A stretch of DNA of 64,000 bases from Desulfovibrio fairfieldensis. GTDB lineage: Bacteria > Desulfobacterota > Desulfovibrionia > Desulfovibrionales > Desulfovibrionaceae. The stretch is taken from contig NZ_CP014229.1 of the NCBI RefSeq assembly GCF_001553605.1, forward strand, positions 3,066,501 through 3,130,500, in the 5' to 3' direction. The first letter of the stretch is position 1. Each line of letters opens with the position of its first letter. A program made the translations under genes and the position numbers. The notes under the pieces are model-generated. The model saw nothing but the letters and a program-made list of their open reading frames with translations, had not been told where the DNA came from and did not search any database. Positions 27,607 to 35,858 of the stretch are shown in pieces.

Positions 27607-27864
27607 CTATGCCTCCTCAAGCCGGCGAAGCGTGGTTTCCCCCTTGGCCGCGGCGCTTAGGGCCGCCCGCAACCGCTCGGCATTGGCGGGACTTTGCAGC
27701 AGATAGGAGGTTTCAGCCAGACTGCTGTAGTCCTCCAGCGAAAGCATGACCACTGGTTGGGACTTGCGTCGGGTGATGATCAGGGGCGTATGCGTGTCGC
27801 ATACGCGATTCATGGTTTCCGCCAGATTCTGACGGGCCTCGGAATAGGTAATGGCCTGGCTCAT
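27607..27864 (-). CDS. yefM: YefM/Phd-type antitoxin
   Basis: An 85-residue antitoxin. The N-terminal DNA-binding part (AITYSEARQNLAETMNRVCD, then PLIITRRKSQPVVMLSLEDY) matches YefM/Phd. The C-terminal tail binds and neutralises YoeB. ATG 27864 is preferred over upstream in-frame starts because GGAG lies 8 bases ahead. A matching operator palindrome lies just upstream at 27878-27897. Confidence 0.93.
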   Translation of the reverse strand: MSQAITYSEARQNLAETMNRVCDTHTPLIITRRKSQPVVMLSLEDYSSLAETSYLLQSPANAERLRAALSAAAKGETTLRRLEEA

Positions 27865-27877
27865 GACAAACTCCATT

Positions 27878-27897
27878 TTGTACAAAAATATGTACAA
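27878..27897. promoter_or_regulatory. YefM operator, paired TGTACA boxes
   Basis: TTGTACA (27878-27884), six bases, TGTACAA (27891-27897): a perfect hyphenated palindrome with two TGTACA cores 12 bases apart, 14 bases upstream of the yefM start. TGTACA cores are the known recognition element of the E. coli YefM-YoeB repressor, so autoregulation is very likely. Confidence 0.8.
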
Positions 27898-28085
27898 CTG
27901 GAGAGTATGTCAAGAACTTCTGCCCACATAGGAAATGCGCGCAACGGGCCACGTGTCGCCCTCTCCGCATCCCCTCATCTCCTCCACCGGGGCCGTTCAG
28001 GCCAGAGGCCTTATTCCGGACCTGAAAAGCAGAAAAAACGGCATGTTACACTGCACTTCCGACAGAGATCAAAAATGTCCGCACG

Positions 28086-28102
28086 CATATCCAGCGGATA
28101 TG
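28086..28102. repeat. Palindrome CATATCC-AGC-GGATATG
   Basis: A perfect 7-bp dyad around AGC just left of the candidate invertible segment. Possible regulator or recombinase accessory site; role unknown. Confidence 0.4.
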
Positions 28103-28114
28103 TATACAATTCAT

Positions 28115-28294
28115 CGACAGATGTACTGTCAATGAGTTATTGAATAATGATACTTTCAGCCGCATAAATTTGCAATAGCATCTCGCTGATAAAAAATTCC
28201 CAATTTCTACTTTATAAAAATACTCATTATTTCATCAAGATAGCTCTCCCACAAATTCTCGAAGCCCAGCCGGAAACCGACAGTACATCTGTCG
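28115..28294. promoter_or_regulatory. Candidate invertible promoter upstream of the autotransporter
   Basis: A 16-bp perfect inverted repeat (CGACAGATGTACTGTC at 28115-28130; its reverse complement at 28279-28294) encloses 148 AT-rich bases. Each arm is itself a GACAG-N5-CTGTC dyad. Inside, the plus strand has TTGAAT (28140-28145)-17 bp-CATAAA (28163-28168) facing the autotransporter. The minus strand has the better TTGATG (28238-28233)-16 bp-TATAAA (28216-28211) facing away. Inversion would exchange which promoter drives the gene. No recombinase gene is adjacent, so a trans-acting invertase would be needed. The alternative is two operator sites for one regulator. Confidence 0.5.
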
Positions 28295-28303
28295 GTAAAG
28301 GAA

Positions 28304-28348
28304 AGGAGCATTGGGCTCCGTATGAATTCTTGAGGAGCGGATGCTCCT
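28304..28348 (+). promoter_or_regulatory. Leader hairpin and ribosome-binding site of the autotransporter
   Basis: AGGAGCAT (28304-28311) pairs with ATGCTCCT (28341-28348), and inner GCTCC with GGAGC, placing a stable stem one base ahead of the GGGAGG ribosome-binding site (28349-28354). The 3' arm could alternatively pair with that site, so translation control is conceivable. Confidence 0.45.
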
Positions 28349-28360
28349 GGGAGGTATGCT

Positions 28361-31300
28361 ATGCTGACGAAGGGCGCTATCGGCAATCTTGTTAACAAAT
28401 ACCGGGCTGTACTCAAAAAATGCGGCCTGCTCAATGTCTTCGGCTCGTTGGCCGTGGCCGGGGCGCTGGTCCTGGGCGGCGCGGGTCTGGCCGTGGCGGC
28501 GGTTCCTTGGGGGGCGGATCAGGATGTGGTGATTGAGAGCTCGGTATCCGTGACACAGAGCGAGCAAGCCAAAAACCTGACCATCGGCGGCGCGGGCAAC
28601 AGCCTGACCGTCAGTTCCAGCACCGGCCATCTCTATGTGAGCGGTGCGACCACCCTGAATGACGGCGGCATGCTGACCCTCAATACCGGCCCGCACGGCC
28701 TGCTGGGCACCACGGACAACGCCAGCGAGGCGGCCGACACCTGGACCGGCTCCTTTGGCATGACCGGCGGCAAGCTGGAAATTAGCAGCAGCCAGTTGCA
28801 GATGGATGCCGTAACTATCAGCGGCGGCACGGCCAACATTGCCGGGCGGATCGGCGGCGGCACCAACTGGGATGACGGGGCCATGCTGGTGGGCGGCCTG
28901 AACGGCGCGGCCACCACCGTAAGCGGCGGCAAAATCACCGTGGGTGACTACGGCCAAGTGGTGGGCGGACAGGTCAACATCAGCGGCGGCGAAGTGGCGT
29001 TGGGCGGCGACAGCGGCAAGGCCGCCATTTTGCGCTCTTACGGCGCGGACAACGCCCTGACCCTCACCGGCAACGGCAAAATCAGCGTGTCTGCCTCCAA
29101 GTATGGCGTGCTGACCGCCAATGCGGTCAACATCAACGGCGGCACCCTGGACGTGAAGGGCAACCTGACCCTGGCCGGTGCGCTGGCCAAGAAACAAGGC
29201 CTTGCCAACGCCCTCAAGGCCAGCGGCGACGCCACGGTCAACCAGACCGGCGGCACGGTGGCGGTGGCGGCTGGCGGCGCGCTGAACATCAATAGAGGCG
29301 TGGAATACAATCTCAGCGGCGGCACGCTGAGCAGCGCGGGGACCCTGCATGTTGAAGGCGAACTCAATCTGAACGGCAATGTGGCGTTGACAGATCTGAC
29401 GGCCGGGACAGGCAAGGTCTATCTCGGTTACGATCCTGATGGCTATGGCGCGGACCAGAACGGATATGCCAAGATTCGTCTGGGTACGGCTGAAAATGTC
29501 ACTCTGGCCACTTCGACTTTGGGCGATAAGAGTGACGGCAAATCGATTACAGTGGATGCCAACGGCAGCCTTCAGGTCCAGAATCTGACTTTGACCGGTG
29601 ATTCTCTGTCGATCAATAAAAAGGGAAGAATCAAGGTCAACAGCCTGACCCTGACGCCGAACGCTGCTCAAGCCTTCACCCTGTCCTCCGGCCAACTCAT
29701 GCTCAAGGGCGAAGACGGTTCTTCAACGCTTTCCGTCGGAGGCACGGGCGGCCTGAAAGTCGACGGCAGCAGCAGTAACGCCGAACTGAAGCTGGGCGAG
29801 GTGAAGTCTGACGGCACGGTCAATCCCGGCGGCAGCCTGAATGCCGACATTACGGCCACGGGCAACAACGCCAAGGTGACTGTGAACGGTGGAGCCTGGA
29901 CCCTGGCCGAGGGCAAAACCCTGGACATCCAGGGCGGCGCGCTCACCGTGGGCGGCGGAACGGACATCGACTACGCGGGCAACCTTCCCGCCGAGCTGGA
30001 TGTGAGCAAAGGCACGCTGAAGACCACGAACGGCGTTGCAGCCACAGTGGAAAATCTTGGGACTCTGGTTGCTTCCAAAGATTCTCTGACCACAACGACT
30101 GACTGGGACAATGTAGGCCAAGTGCTCACTATCAATGGCGGCGGCACCTTCAAGGTCAGCGGCATCGGAAGCATTACCGCCGCCGATCTTGGTACGCTCA
30201 AAACCAACCTAATGACCGGCAACGGTCTCCTTGACGTGGCCGACGCCGATATCAGCGGCGTCAGCGGCGGCAGTACTATTGCGTATACCGACGCGAAAAA
30301 ACTGAGCAATACCACCAGCGACAGCCTGCGCGAAGCCACGGTCACGGATGTGAACGGCGCTCTCTCCGGCGCATACGCGGGTGCGGAACTTCAGGCCGGG
30401 ACCACTTCCCTGAGCGTGGCCGCCAACAGCACCTTGCAGCTCTCCGGCGCGAACGGCGGCAACATCATCGCGGACGCGAGCGACAATGCGGGCGCTCTCA
30501 CGGTGGCGAACACCGGCACCGCGATTCTGGGCGAAGCGGGCAAGGACAATCAGGGCACGGTGGGCAATGTGACGCTGACCGGCACCGGCACGCTCAACGC
30601 CATGGGCAACGGCGGCGCGTCTTTCATCACCGGCGACATCACGGCCCAAACTGACGGTGGCGGCGTGATCAACGCGACCGGCGCAACCCTGAATGCCGAA
30701 GCTATCGGCGTTGCGGGAACTAAGGTCGGCACCGTCAATGCCAACAGCGGCACCATCAACGCAGCTTCCATCAACACTGACGCCCTGACCGCCGACAACG
30801 GCATAGTCAAGGCCACAGGTAACATCACTGTTACCAGCGCTGTGACCGGCCTGAACAACGGCACAATCCATTCCACCACCGGCGACGTGACCCTGACTGC
30901 TGGCGCGAGCAACGCCAGCGGTCTCATTGAGGCCACCTTGGGTGAGATTAATGCTGGCAGTTCTAGCATCACCGCCGCCTCCGGCAAAAGTCTGAACCTG
31001 TATGGGCTTGAAAAAATTACCGCTGGTGCCATTGAGGCCACCAGTGTCCATTCGGGCGGCATTATTGATACTCAGGTTGCAAATGGAAACGTGACGGCCA
31101 CCCAGGTGCGTGCCACTACTCTGAAGACCGGTAGCGGCACTGTGGCCATCACTGACGGTTACCTGGATCTCAGCGGGACTGGTAGCAACGCCAGCTCCGT
31201 GGGCTCTCTGGCTCTGGACAATGCCCAGGCGGTAGTGGGCGATCTGACCGTGACCAGCGCGGCGACCATTGAGGGCGGCAGCTTCACGGGCAACGCCGTG

Positions 31301-33277
31301 ACCCTGTCCGGCGGCGGCGAAATCAGCAACGGCGCGCAAGTCACGGTGGATACGCTGACCGGCGCTGGACAGACCATCAAGGTGGGTTCGGACACAGACA
31401 CCGTGGCCACCAGCCTGACGGTCAACACTCTGGACATGGCGGGCGGCAGCCTGCTTATCGACCCGGCCTGGACTTCCGGCTCCAACGTGATGGCTGTCGG
31501 CGACTTTGACAGCGGCGACATCGATGTGCTTGCGGGCGTGGGCCAGAATTCCATGCTGCTTATCGGCAGCGCGGACGCGAACTGGCTGACCTCCCAGGTC
31601 AATGCCGCGACCAACGGCGCGGGCCTGACCCGGAACGGCGTGGATTCCGTGCTGGGTATTTACAGTTCCCAGACGCTGGATAACACCAATGGCGGCATTC
31701 AGGTGGACGGCACCAAGACGAATAGCGGCGTCACTTCGCTGAGTCCCGCCGCCAACACTGCCGACTTCTCCGGCAAATCCCTGCTGGTGGTCAACGCCGA
31801 CGCGGCGACCGGCGGCAATGTGGCTCTGACCGCGACCGGCGGCACGCTCAACCTGACCGACGGGGCGAAACTGCGCATCGCCGGGGCGAAAATCGGTGCG
31901 GACTACACTGTGGTGGATGGTTTCACGACAACAAACTACCTTAAAGCTGATGGTACTACCCCCACGACCGAAGCCGACTCCACGGCCTGGGTGGGCGCGA
32001 ACCTCTCCACGGACTCCAAGCTGGTGCATCTGGAAAAGAGCGCCACCGGCGAATACAAGGGCGCGCTGACTTCCGCCGCCGCCTTCATGCCCAAGCTCGA
32101 CGGCGAACTGGTCAAGGTGGTGAACAACATGGCCCTGGCGGGCAACACCGGCACGGCCGGTGAAATGTCCGAGACCAAGGGCGTCCGATTCCTGAACCGG
32201 GCCATCAGCGAAAAATATCTGAACAATGACGCCGCTGCCGCCGTGACCATTGAAAGCGCGGCGCGCATGGCGCTCGTCGGCGCGGTGCCGCAGATGACCA
32301 TGGCGGCCAGCAACGCGGCGGGCAATGCCGTGACCCAGCGTACCAGCCTGGCCCAGCCCGGCGGCAACGCCATCCAGAGCGTGGCCCCGGACGGCTCCAT
32401 GCAAACCGGCGCTTCCGCCGGAGACGCCGCCAAGACCGGCTTCGCCATGTGGATCATGCCCCTGTACCAGAGCAGCAACGGCTACGGCATGAAGGCCGGA
32501 AACTTCGACATGGACTTCAGCGGCGGCCTGGGCGGCGTGGCCATCGGCGCGGACTACACCTTCGACAACGCCATCCGCGCGGGCATCACCTTCAACATCG
32601 GCGGCGGCTACGCCACCGGCTCCGGCGACCTCAACGAAACCACCAACAATATGAACTTCTGGGGCATCGGCGCGTATGCCGGTTGGGCCCAGAACAACTT
32701 CGGCGTGACCGCCGACGTGAACTACACCTCCACCTACAACAAGCTGGAACAGGACCTGCCCGCAAGCATGCAGATGGGCAAGCTCAAGAGCGACGTGACG
32801 GCCTACGCCATCAGTGCGGGCCTGCGCGGCGAATACAGGTTCGAAACCAGCGTCATGGACATCACCCCGCATGTAGGCGTGCGCTACATGAGCCTGAACA
32901 CCGACGAATACGACGTGAAGTCCGGCGGCACGCTGCTCAAGGGCGACGCCATCAACCAGAGCATCTGGACCTTCCCGGTGGGCGTGGCCTTCAGCAAGCA
33001 AATCGAGACGGGCAACGGCTGGCACTTCAAGCCCAGCCTGGACCTGGCCGTGATCCCGGCCGCCGGGGACATTGACGCCCGCAGCGACGTGCGCTTCACC
33101 GGCACGGGCACCAAGGCGGAACTGGACACTCAGACCATGGACTACGTCTCCTACATGGGCGGCCTGGGCCTGGAATTCGGCAACGATACCACGTCCCTGG
33201 GCGTGAACTACAACATCCAGCTCGGCGCGAAGAGCACGGCGCACGGCGTGTTCGGGACGTTCCGCTACGAGTTCTAG
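28361..33277 (+). CDS. Autotransporter adhesin-like protein (type Va secretion)
   Basis: A 1638-residue surface protein. Residues 1-47 are an extended signal peptide (MLTKGAIGNLVNKYRAVLKK, then a hydrophobic segment ending AGLAVAA), as in large autotransporters. The passenger (about 48-1300) is Gly/Thr/Asn/Ser-rich with repeated short strands such as LTLTGNGKISV and GGTLDVKGNLTLAG, typical of a right-handed beta-helix. The C-terminal beta-barrel (about 1360-1638) begins at FAMWIMPLYQSSNGYGM and ends TFRYEF with the usual terminal Phe. There are very few cysteines. No protease motif was recognised, so adhesion or aggregation is likely. A candidate invertible promoter and a leader hairpin precede it; a structured element starts on its stop codon. 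Confidence 0.93.
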   Translation: MLTKGAIGNLVNKYRAVLKKCGLLNVFGSLAVAGALVLGGAGLAVAAVPWGADQDVVIESSVSVTQSEQAKNLTIGGAGNSLTVSSSTGHLYVSGATTLNDGGMLTLNTGPHGLLGTTDNASEAADTWTGSFGMTGGKLEISSSQLQMDAVTISGGTANIAGRIGGGTNWDDGAMLVGGLNGAATTVSGGKITVGDYGQVVGGQVNISGGEVALGGDSGKAAILRSYGADNALTLTGNGKISVSASKYGVLTANAVNINGGTLDVKGNLTLAGALAKKQGLANALKASGDATVNQTGGTVAVAAGGALNINRGVEYNLSGGTLSSAGTLHVEGELNLNGNVALTDLTAGTGKVYLGYDPDGYGADQNGYAKIRLGTAENVTLATSTLGDKSDGKSITVDANGSLQVQNLTLTGDSLSINKKGRIKVNSLTLTPNAAQAFTLSSGQLMLKGEDGSSTLSVGGTGGLKVDGSSSNAELKLGEVKSDGTVNPGGSLNADITATGNNAKVTVNGGAWTLAEGKTLDIQGGALTVGGGTDIDYAGNLPAELDVSKGTLKTTNGVAATVENLGTLVASKDSLTTTTDWDNVGQVLTINGGGTFKVSGIGSITAADLGTLKTNLMTGNGLLDVADADISGVSGGSTIAYTDAKKLSNTTSDSLREATVTDVNGALSGAYAGAELQAGTTSLSVAANSTLQLSGANGGNIIADASDNAGALTVANTGTAILGEAGKDNQGTVGNVTLTGTGTLNAMGNGGASFITGDITAQTDGGGVINATGATLNAEAIGVAGTKVGTVNANSGTINAASINTDALTADNGIVKATGNITVTSAVTGLNNGTIHSTTGDVTLTAGASNASGLIEATLGEINAGSSSITAASGKSLNLYGLEKITAGAIEATSVHSGGIIDTQVANGNVTATQVRATTLKTGSGTVAITDGYLDLSGTGSNASSVGSLALDNAQAVVGDLTVTSAATIEGGSFTGNAVTLSGGGEISNGAQVTVDTLTGAGQTIKVGSDTDTVATSLTVNTLDMAGGSLLIDPAWTSGSNVMAVGDFDSGDIDVLAGVGQNSMLLIGSADANWLTSQVNAATNGAGLTRNGVDSVLGIYSSQTLDNTNGGIQVDGTKTNSGVTSLSPAANTADFSGKSLLVVNADAATGGNVALTATGGTLNLTDGAKLRIAGAKIGADYTVVDGFTTTNYLKADGTTPTTEADSTAWVGANLSTDSKLVHLEKSATGEYKGALTSAAAFMPKLDGELVKVVNNMALAGNTGTAGEMSETKGVRFLNRAISEKYLNNDAAAAVTIESAARMALVGAVPQMTMAASNAAGNAVTQRTSLAQPGGNAIQSVAPDGSMQTGASAGDAAKTGFAMWIMPLYQSSNGYGMKAGNFDMDFSGGLGGVAIGADYTFDNAIRAGITFNIGGGYATGSGDLNETTNNMNFWGIGAYAGWAQNNFGVTADVNYTSTYNKLEQDLPASMQMGKLKSDVTAYAISAGLRGEYRFETSVMDITPHVGVRYMSLNTDEYDVKSGGTLLKGDAINQSIWTFPVGVAFSKQIETGNGWHFKPSLDLAVIPAAGDIDARSDVRFTGTGTKAELDTQTMDYVSYMGGLGLEFGNDTTSLGVNYNIQLGAKSTAHGVFGTFRYEF

Positions 33278-33425
33278 AGGGTGCCGCCATGAGTGTCTTT
33301 TCGGTTATCTCCGCGTCGAACATCGCCTTTTATTTCGGTCGAGTACCAGAAGAGTACACTCCCTGCATAAAAGGCTCGTTCTCCTTGACATAGCACGAAA
33401 ATCCATCTCATGACGACACCCTCTA
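33276..33425 (+). ncRNA. Candidate structured RNA motif, copy B (autotransporter 3' end)
   Basis: Begins within the TAG stop codon. Outer helix AGAGGGTGCCGCCATGAG (33276-33293) with CTCATGACGACACCCTCT (33408-33425), two mismatches in 18. Second helix TTTTCG..TAT with ATA..CGAAAA. Inner helix GAAC..GCCTTTTAT (33318-33333) with ATAAAAGGC..GTTC (33367-33381). Terminal mini-helix GTAC-CAGAAGA-GTAC (33343-33357) after GGTCGA. Boxes CTCCGCGTC and CTCCTTGAC correspond to those in copies A and C. This copy has no gene within 680 bases downstream, which favours a 3'-UTR rather than a leader role. Confidence 0.6.
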
Positions 33426-33431
33426 ACATCA

Positions 33432-33466
33432 GCGCGGCGGCTCCATTGGGTAAGGAGCCGCCGCGC
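33432..33466 (+). terminator. 13-bp GC-rich hairpin after the autotransporter
   Basis: GCGCGGCGGCTCC (33432-33444) with GGAGCCGCCGCGC (33454-33466). No U-run follows; it probably assists termination together with the next hairpin. Confidence 0.5.
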
Positions 33467-33583
33467 CCGGACATCCGGGAGGCGGGGGCTTCCCGGGTCC
33501 GGTTGCCGTCCGCCGACATCGCTTCCCCGGCGGGCGGCACCTCCTGAAGTCCGCGCTCTTGTCCCTTCCTGAAGGGCGCGGGC

Positions 33584-33620
33584 AACGGCGCGGCGGGTGA
33601 ATTCCGCCGCGCCGTTTTTT
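33584..33620 (+). terminator. Intrinsic terminator downstream of the autotransporter
   Basis: A perfect 13-bp stem, AACGGCGCGGCGG (33584-33596) with CCGCCGCGCCGTT (33604-33616), loop of 7, followed directly by TTTT. A classic rho-independent terminator for plus-strand transcription, 307 bases after the stop. Confidence 0.85.
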
Positions 33621-33649
33621 GGGGCGAGGGGGGCTTGTCGCCCGGACTG

Positions 33650-34114
33650 GATTTATAGTGCCCTGCGGGCACAGGAGCTTTACGCCTCCCGGCGTTTGGG
33701 CCGCCTATCGTTGCTGTCTTCATCCGTAAGGCTGCCTTGCCGCCAACGGCTGAAGCCTCCCTCCGCGCCGCGCAATTGCCATTGACGGCTGGGCTTCGAG
33801 TCAAAACGCCGTCCGCTGCCGGAAATTGACGCGCGGCGATTTCGGGGCGCAGCGAGCCACGCGAGCAAGACCCGTGGGACGCCGCGTCACCACGTTACGA
33901 CGTACAGCGGGGGCAGGGGGTTGTAGGGGGCCTGGGGGCTGCCGCCCCCGGCCCCCTGCCGCACGCCGCGTAGGCGGCCAAAACGGCGGCACGCCGTAAG
34001 CCCCCGTGCCCGCAGGGCGCACAGAACATCATCCGTATGACAAGACCTTTCCGTCTGGCAGGATAAAAAAAGCCCTCAATGACACGACACACATAAAAAC
34101 AGGAAACCATCCCC
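33650..34114. repeat. Intergenic region with dispersed repeat (CTTTACGCCTCCCGGC family, copy 1)
   Basis: At about 33650-33712 the string TGCCCTGCGGGCACAGGAG followed by CTTTACGCCTCCCGGCGTTT and GGGCCGCCTA recurs with few changes at 56049-56098. Next comes a diverged reverse copy of the CATACGGAG repeat. From 33840 to 34030 the DNA is very GC-rich, with C- and G-run hairpins and no credible gene. The promoter for the lipoprotein gene is presumably in the last 80 bases, but none is clear. Confidence 0.55.
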
Positions 34115-34693
34115 ATGCGTCACACTGCAACAACGCTTGCCCTCACGGCCCTCCTTGCCGCCTGCCTCCTGGGCGGCTGTCTGGAGGGCAGCACCAGCGC
34201 CGCGCCCCAGACCGCCGTGGTCGATCTGGAGCGGATCATGTCACAATCCCGCGCCGCCGAGGCCGGGCGCGCCCATCTGGCCCAGGCCCGTCGGCGCCTG
34301 GAACAGGGCTTTGCCGATCTGCAAAAAGCCTGGGCCAAGGCTCCGGACAAGGAGCGCGAGGCCGTGCTCCGCGACGGCGCGCTGGCCCTCCGCCGCCAGA
34401 TGGCCGCCGAGGAGGCCGCCGTACAAAATGTCGTCAACGGCCTGTTGCTGGAAGAGGTCAAAGCCTGGCGCAAGGCCCACAAGGCCGCCCTGGTTCTGCC
34501 CCGCCGGAATGTGCTGGACGCCGACGCCAGCCTGGACATCACCGCAGCCATACTCAAGGGCATGGACGCCCGCAAGGCCGTCTTCCCGGCGTTGCCCGTG
34601 GTGTCCGTCAAGCTGCCCGGCGAGAAGGGGAAAACGCCGGAAACCCCCGGCCAAGCCAATCACAACGCCGCCCCCGGCGCAAAAAGGAAGTAA
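34115..34693 (+). CDS. Skp/OmpH-like lipoprotein
   Basis: A 192-residue putative periplasmic lipoprotein. The signal peptide ends in the lipobox LLGGC (Cys21). A long helical, Ala/Arg/Glu/Gln-rich region follows (VVDLERIMSQSRAAEAGRAH through about residue 125), like the coiled-coil arms of Skp/OmpH chaperones that carry outer-membrane proteins. The C-terminal 40 residues are Pro/Lys-rich and probably disordered. It is 2 bases upstream of the DUF3467 gene. Proximity to the autotransporter fits an envelope-biogenesis role, but the family is only weakly conserved. Confidence 0.75.
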   Translation: MRHTATTLALTALLAACLLGGCLEGSTSAAPQTAVVDLERIMSQSRAAEAGRAHLAQARRRLEQGFADLQKAWAKAPDKEREAVLRDGALALRRQMAAEEAAVQNVVNGLLLEEVKAWRKAHKAALVLPRRNVLDADASLDITAAILKGMDARKAVFPALPVVSVKLPGEKGKTPETPGQANHNAAPGAKRK

Positions 34694-34695
34694 GC

Positions 34696-35034
34696 ATGAG
34701 CGCACAGAAAAATTCCGGCAAGACCGGGGCCGAAACCGCCGCTTCCGGCGAAGGCCAACAAATCCGCGTGGCCCTGAACAGCGCGCGGCTCCGCACGTCC
34801 TACGCCAATGTCTTCCAGACCCGCTGCACGGCCGAGGAGGTCATCCTCTGCTGCGGCCTGAGTCAGCCCGAAAGCCTGAACACCCAGGACGGCGGTACTG
34901 AAAACGTCCTGGCCGTGGACCTGGACCGGCGCATCGTCATGACCCCGGCCTCGGCCCAACGCCTGCTCCTGGCCCTGGACCGCACGCTCAAGGAGCATGC
35001 CGCCCGTTTCAGCAACAACAGCCCGCACGCCTGA
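34696..35034 (+). CDS. DUF3467 family protein
   Basis: A 112-residue small cytosolic protein. After a polar N-terminal 25 residues it shows the DUF3467 pattern: RTSYANVFQTRCTAEEVILCCGL and a later RIVMTPASAQRLLLALDRTL. Function of the family is unknown. The ribosome-binding site overlaps the end of the lipoprotein gene, with a spacing of 2 bases, so the two form an operon. Confidence 0.8.
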   Translation: MSAQKNSGKTGAETAASGEGQQIRVALNSARLRTSYANVFQTRCTAEEVILCCGLSQPESLNTQDGGTENVLAVDLDRRIVMTPASAQRLLLALDRTLKEHAARFSNNSPHA

Positions 35035-35065
35035 ACCGGTTTTGCGACCCGAAACCACGCAAAAG

Positions 35066-35087
35066 GGCCGCGTCAGACGACGCGGCC
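35066..35087. terminator. Hairpin between DUF3467 and the minus-strand secreted protein gene
   Basis: GGCCGCGTC (35066-35074) with GACGCGGCC (35079-35087) and an AGAC loop, between convergent genes. At 35099-35110 the repeat motif AGAGCATTTCAA follows. Confidence 0.6.
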
Positions 35088-35122
35088 TCTTACATGACAG
35101 AGCATTTCAAGTGGTAACTGTT

Positions 35123-35677
35123 CTAGTTGCCCAGCTTGATGCTCTTCAAAACGGTTTGCAGCTTGGCGGGCAGTTTGGTGTCGCGCTGCCGGAGCATAGC
35201 GCTCACGGCCAGGGTCTTTTTGCCTTCGTAAAATCCCCAGCTCACATTGCACAGACCCCTGGCCGGGAACAGCGCGGACACGGCCAGAGCCGCGCCCTTG
35301 GCCGTTGTTTCGCGCGCGCAGTTCACTTCCGTGGCGCCGCCCCGCTTGAAGCCGTCGATGGCCTGCGCGCAGATTTTCTTGACGCCGTCCTCATCCAGTT
35401 TGGCGAAAGCGGCCTGGTCCATCTCGCCCACGGGCTGCTCCATAATGGCGAACTGCGGCACTTCCGGGCTCTGGGCCATCAGCAGCACCTTCATGTCCCC
35501 GGCCTGCTTCTGCACTTGGGCCAGAGCCTCCTTGGGGGCGATTTGCCAGTCCGAGGGCAGGTCGATGGCCAAGCCCGGCAGTTTGTGCTCCTTGAAGCCG
35601 TCCGGAGCCGCCAGGGCAGCGCCCGCCAGGCCCAGGCTCAATGCCCCGGCCAGCAGCAAAGTCCATGCGTAACGCAT
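35123..35677 (-). CDS. Secreted hypothetical protein
   Basis: A 184-residue protein with a clear Sec signal peptide (MRYAWTLLLAGALSLGLAGA, cleaved near AAPDG). The mature part has GLAIDLPSDWQIAPKEALAQ, two cysteines (KKICAQ and LCNVSWGF) that could form a disulfide, and a terminal LPAKLQTVLKSIKLGN. The look is of a small periplasmic fold, similar to PsbP/MOG1-like 'D-x-P-x-x-W' proteins, but I cannot name the family. A strong AGGAGG precedes the ATG at 35677. Confidence 0.75.
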   Translation of the reverse strand: MRYAWTLLLAGALSLGLAGAALAAPDGFKEHKLPGLAIDLPSDWQIAPKEALAQVQKQAGDMKVLLMAQSPEVPQFAIMEQPVGEMDQAAFAKLDEDGVKKICAQAIDGFKRGGATEVNCARETTAKGAALAVSALFPARGLCNVSWGFYEGKKTLAVSAMLRQRDTKLPAKLQTVLKSIKLGN

Positions 35678-35858
35678 ATCTTGATTTCCTCCTGAGTAGT
35701 GGGCGGCGCGGGCACAATCCCCTGCCGCCGGAGCAACTCTATGCCCGGCTCGCGGGACTGTCCAGAACCCGACCCCATACCGGCGCGGGCACTCTTCCGG
35801 CAAGCCGTTTTTTGCCATCGGACGCATTGTCGTGTAAGGCAGGGAACAAGGAGACGCC

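Noticed and set aside
28207-28434. Small minus-strand frame across the autotransporter leader
   Set aside because: It crosses the inverted repeat and the start of the autotransporter gene and has no ribosome-binding site; likely chance.
30209-33244. Very long open frame on the minus strand opposite the autotransporter
   Set aside because: It is rich in His/Gly/Ala/Val without domain structure, a typical shadow of a high-GC gene; the plus-strand protein has a clear signal peptide and barrel.
33597-34114. Several frames of 60-75 codons in the GC-rich gap
   Set aside because: Arg/Pro/Ala-rich translations of G/C runs without ribosome-binding sites.
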